Below are positions 62,844 through 64,000 of a stretch of 64,000 bases of DNA, one piece after another. The DNA lies in the NCBI GenBank assembly GCA_902826455.1, contig CADEEV010000001.1, forward strand, positions 184,955 through 248,954, given 5' to 3'. The translations under genes and the position numbers were made by a program. Under the pieces are notes generated by a model. The model had not been told where the DNA came from, made no database searches, and saw only the letters and a program-made list of their open reading frames with translations. The DNA comes from an uncultured Acidobacteriota bacterium. GTDB lineage: Bacteria > Acidobacteriota > Vicinamibacteria > Fen-336. Each line of letters opens with the position of its first letter. Position 1 is the first letter of the stretch.

Positions 62844-64000
62844 ATGGACCGATCGACGACCGTCTCCGGAGTCCTGGGAGCCGCCGCCATGCTCGCATGG
62901 ACGAGCCTGGTCTCGGCCGCCGCCGCGCCGAGCTTCGACTACGACGCGGCGCGCGCGTTCGACGTGAGCGAGACGAAAGCCGACACCCGCGACGGGGTCG
63001 GAGTTCGCGAGATCACCTACGTCGGCGCGGCCGGCGTTCGCAACGGCGCGACACTCGTGACTCCCGCGACGCCCGGCCCCCATCCCGCGGTGCTGTTCGT
63101 CCACTGGTACTCGCCGGAATCGCCCGACTCCAACCGGACGCAGTTCCTGACCGAGGCCGTAACCTTCGCGCGCAGCGGCGTCGTCTCGCTGCTGATCGAT
63201 ACCATGTGGTCGCCGCCCGACTACTTCACGACCCGCGATCCCGCGAAGGACTACGAGAGCTCGCTCGCCCAGGTGCGGGAGCTGAGGCGTGCCTTCGACC
63301 TGCTGCTGAAGCAGCCCGGTGTCGATCCGAAGCGGGTGGTCTACGTCGGCCACGACTTCGGCGCCATGTACGGCGCCGTCCTCGCCGGCGTCGACCACCG
63401 GCCGAGCGCGTTCGCGCTGATCGCCGGCACGAAGTCCTTCAGCGACTGGTTCCTGTTCCGGCGACGGCTCGATCCGGCCGCGCGTCAGGCGGTGATCGAC
63501 GAGTTGGCTCCGCTCGACCCTTCGACCCACGTCGCGGCCGCGCGCGCCCCGGTGCTGTTCCAGTTCGGCGACAAGGATCCCTACGTGCCGCGCTCGGCCG
63601 CGGACGTCTTCGCGGGCGCGGCGCCCCAACCCAAGGACGTGCGTTTCTACGACGCGGGTCACGGCATGAACGACGCGGCGGCGAAGGATCGGCGGCAGTG
63701 GCTGAAGACCCGGCTGGGTCTGGCGAAGCTGGAGGAGCCCAAGGCGTCGATCCTGGCGCGCCTCACGGGCTCGTGGAGCGGCAGCGGCAACTGGCAGGGC
63801 CAGCAGGCCCAGGCCACTCTCGTCCTCGAGCCCGTGCTCGGGTCGCGCTTCACGCGCCTGACGTATCGGGTGACCGGCGACGTGGGCTTCGACGGGACCG
63901 CCTACTACCGGCGCTCGAAGGACGGCAAGCCCGAGGCGTCGTGGTTCGACTCCGACGGTGGCATCTACGCGATCAGCGGCACGGAGACGGACAACGCGCT
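62844..64000 (+). CDS. Secreted alpha/beta-hydrolase (dienelactone-hydrolase-like), 3' end beyond window
   Basis: The frame runs open from ATG 62844 (after GGGGGA) to the window end, 385 complete codons. A signal peptide (VLGAAAMLAWTSLVSAAAA) is followed by an alpha/beta hydrolase: GPHPAVLFVHWYSPES, RRAFDLLLKQPGVDPKRVVY, nucleophile elbow GHDFGAMYG, PVLFQFGDKDPYVPRSAADV, and DAGHGMND with the catalytic His. The elbow has Asp171 where dienelactone hydrolases have Cys and esterases Ser, as in epoxide hydrolases and dehalogenases. After about residue 300 a beta-rich, lipocalin-like domain begins (LARLTGSWSGSGNWQGQQAQ). The substrate is unknown. Confidence 0.85.
   Translation, partial: MDRSTTVSGVLGAAAMLAWTSLVSAAAAPSFDYDAARAFDVSETKADTRDGVGVREITYVGAAGVRNGATLVTPATPGPHPAVLFVHWYSPESPDSNRTQFLTEAVTFARSGVVSLLIDTMWSPPDYFTTRDPAKDYESSLAQVRELRRAFDLLLKQPGVDPKRVVYVGHDFGAMYGAVLAGVDHRPSAFALIAGTKSFSDWFLFRRRLDPAARQAVIDELAPLDPSTHVAAARAPVLFQFGDKDPYVPRSAADVFAGAAPQPKDVRFYDAGHGMNDAAAKDRRQWLKTRLGLAKLEEPKASILARLTGSWSGSGNWQGQQAQATLVLEPVLGSRFTRLTYRVTGDVGFDGTAYYRRSKDGKPEASWFDSDGGIYAISGTETDNA

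Overview
This 64-kb window is G+C-rich, densely packed chromosomal DNA from a Gram-negative-type bacterium. It has an outer-membrane TonB receptor, a TolC/RND efflux system and several lipoproteins. I see no insertion sequence, integrase, CRISPR array, rRNA or phage gene. The best guess for the host is a member of Acidobacteriota or a close relative. That is inference from three things: an Oar-type carboxypeptidase-regulatory TonB receptor, a VWFA-related protein coupled to a GWxTD-domain protein, and sulfatase-like/TPR fusions, a combination common in that phylum.

Layout. 1-3.8 kb: the end of glnS, an OafA/SGNH acyltransferase, an NTF2-like protein, a secreted coiled-coil protein and tRNA-Glu(CTC). 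3.9-13 kb: a catabolic region with an amidohydrolase, a CBM9-like protein, a GNAT protein, a DeoR regulator, a DapA-like lyase/aldolase, an unknown lipoprotein, a GH20 hexosaminidase-like enzyme and an epimerase. 13-28.4 kb: an Oar-like receptor, a sulfatase-like/TPR protein, a VWA+GWxTD pair, a beta-helix/ChbG-deacetylase fusion with an esterase, a methyltransferase and a diguanylate cyclase. 28.4-35.4 kb: a tightly overlapping six-gene minus-strand operon (Gfo/Idh oxidoreductase, SDR, ROK-SIS fusion, MetE-like methyltransferase, UlaG-like hydrolase, phytoene-dehydrogenase-like oxidoreductase). 35.5-39 kb: an MglA-like GTPase fused to GAF and degenerate kinase modules, and an NYN-LOTUS protein. 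39-49.9 kb: a TetR-tolC-MFP-RND efflux operon, an M16 peptidase and a GT39-type membrane transferase. 49.9-58 kb: a complete SUF iron-sulfur assembly set (sufB, C, D, S, U, T and an Rrf2 regulator) split by an amidohydrolase on the opposite strand. 58-64 kb: an ornithine-cyclodeaminase-like protein, a cNMP-binding protein, a Dus-family tRNA-dihydrouridine synthase, a rhomboid protease, Ogt and a truncated alpha/beta hydrolase.

The most interesting signal is regulatory. Three promoters lie in front of the amidohydrolase operon that leads into deoR, the DapA-like gene, and the six-gene operon 27 kb away. Each is a near-consensus TTGAC(A/C/T)-N18-TATAA(A/G) promoter followed directly by related AAACGCAA/TTCGCAA half-sites, mostly repeated at exact 10-bp spacing. 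This looks like a DeoR-family regulon for an uncharacterised sugar or amino-sugar pathway; the local DeoR protein is the obvious candidate regulator. Weaker look-alikes precede the Oar receptor and the beta-helix/deacetylase gene. The two separated suf promoters likewise share a motif, TTGAC(C/T)-N5-GTACGG, that could be the Rrf2 site. There is no gene-free stretch longer than about 210 bases.
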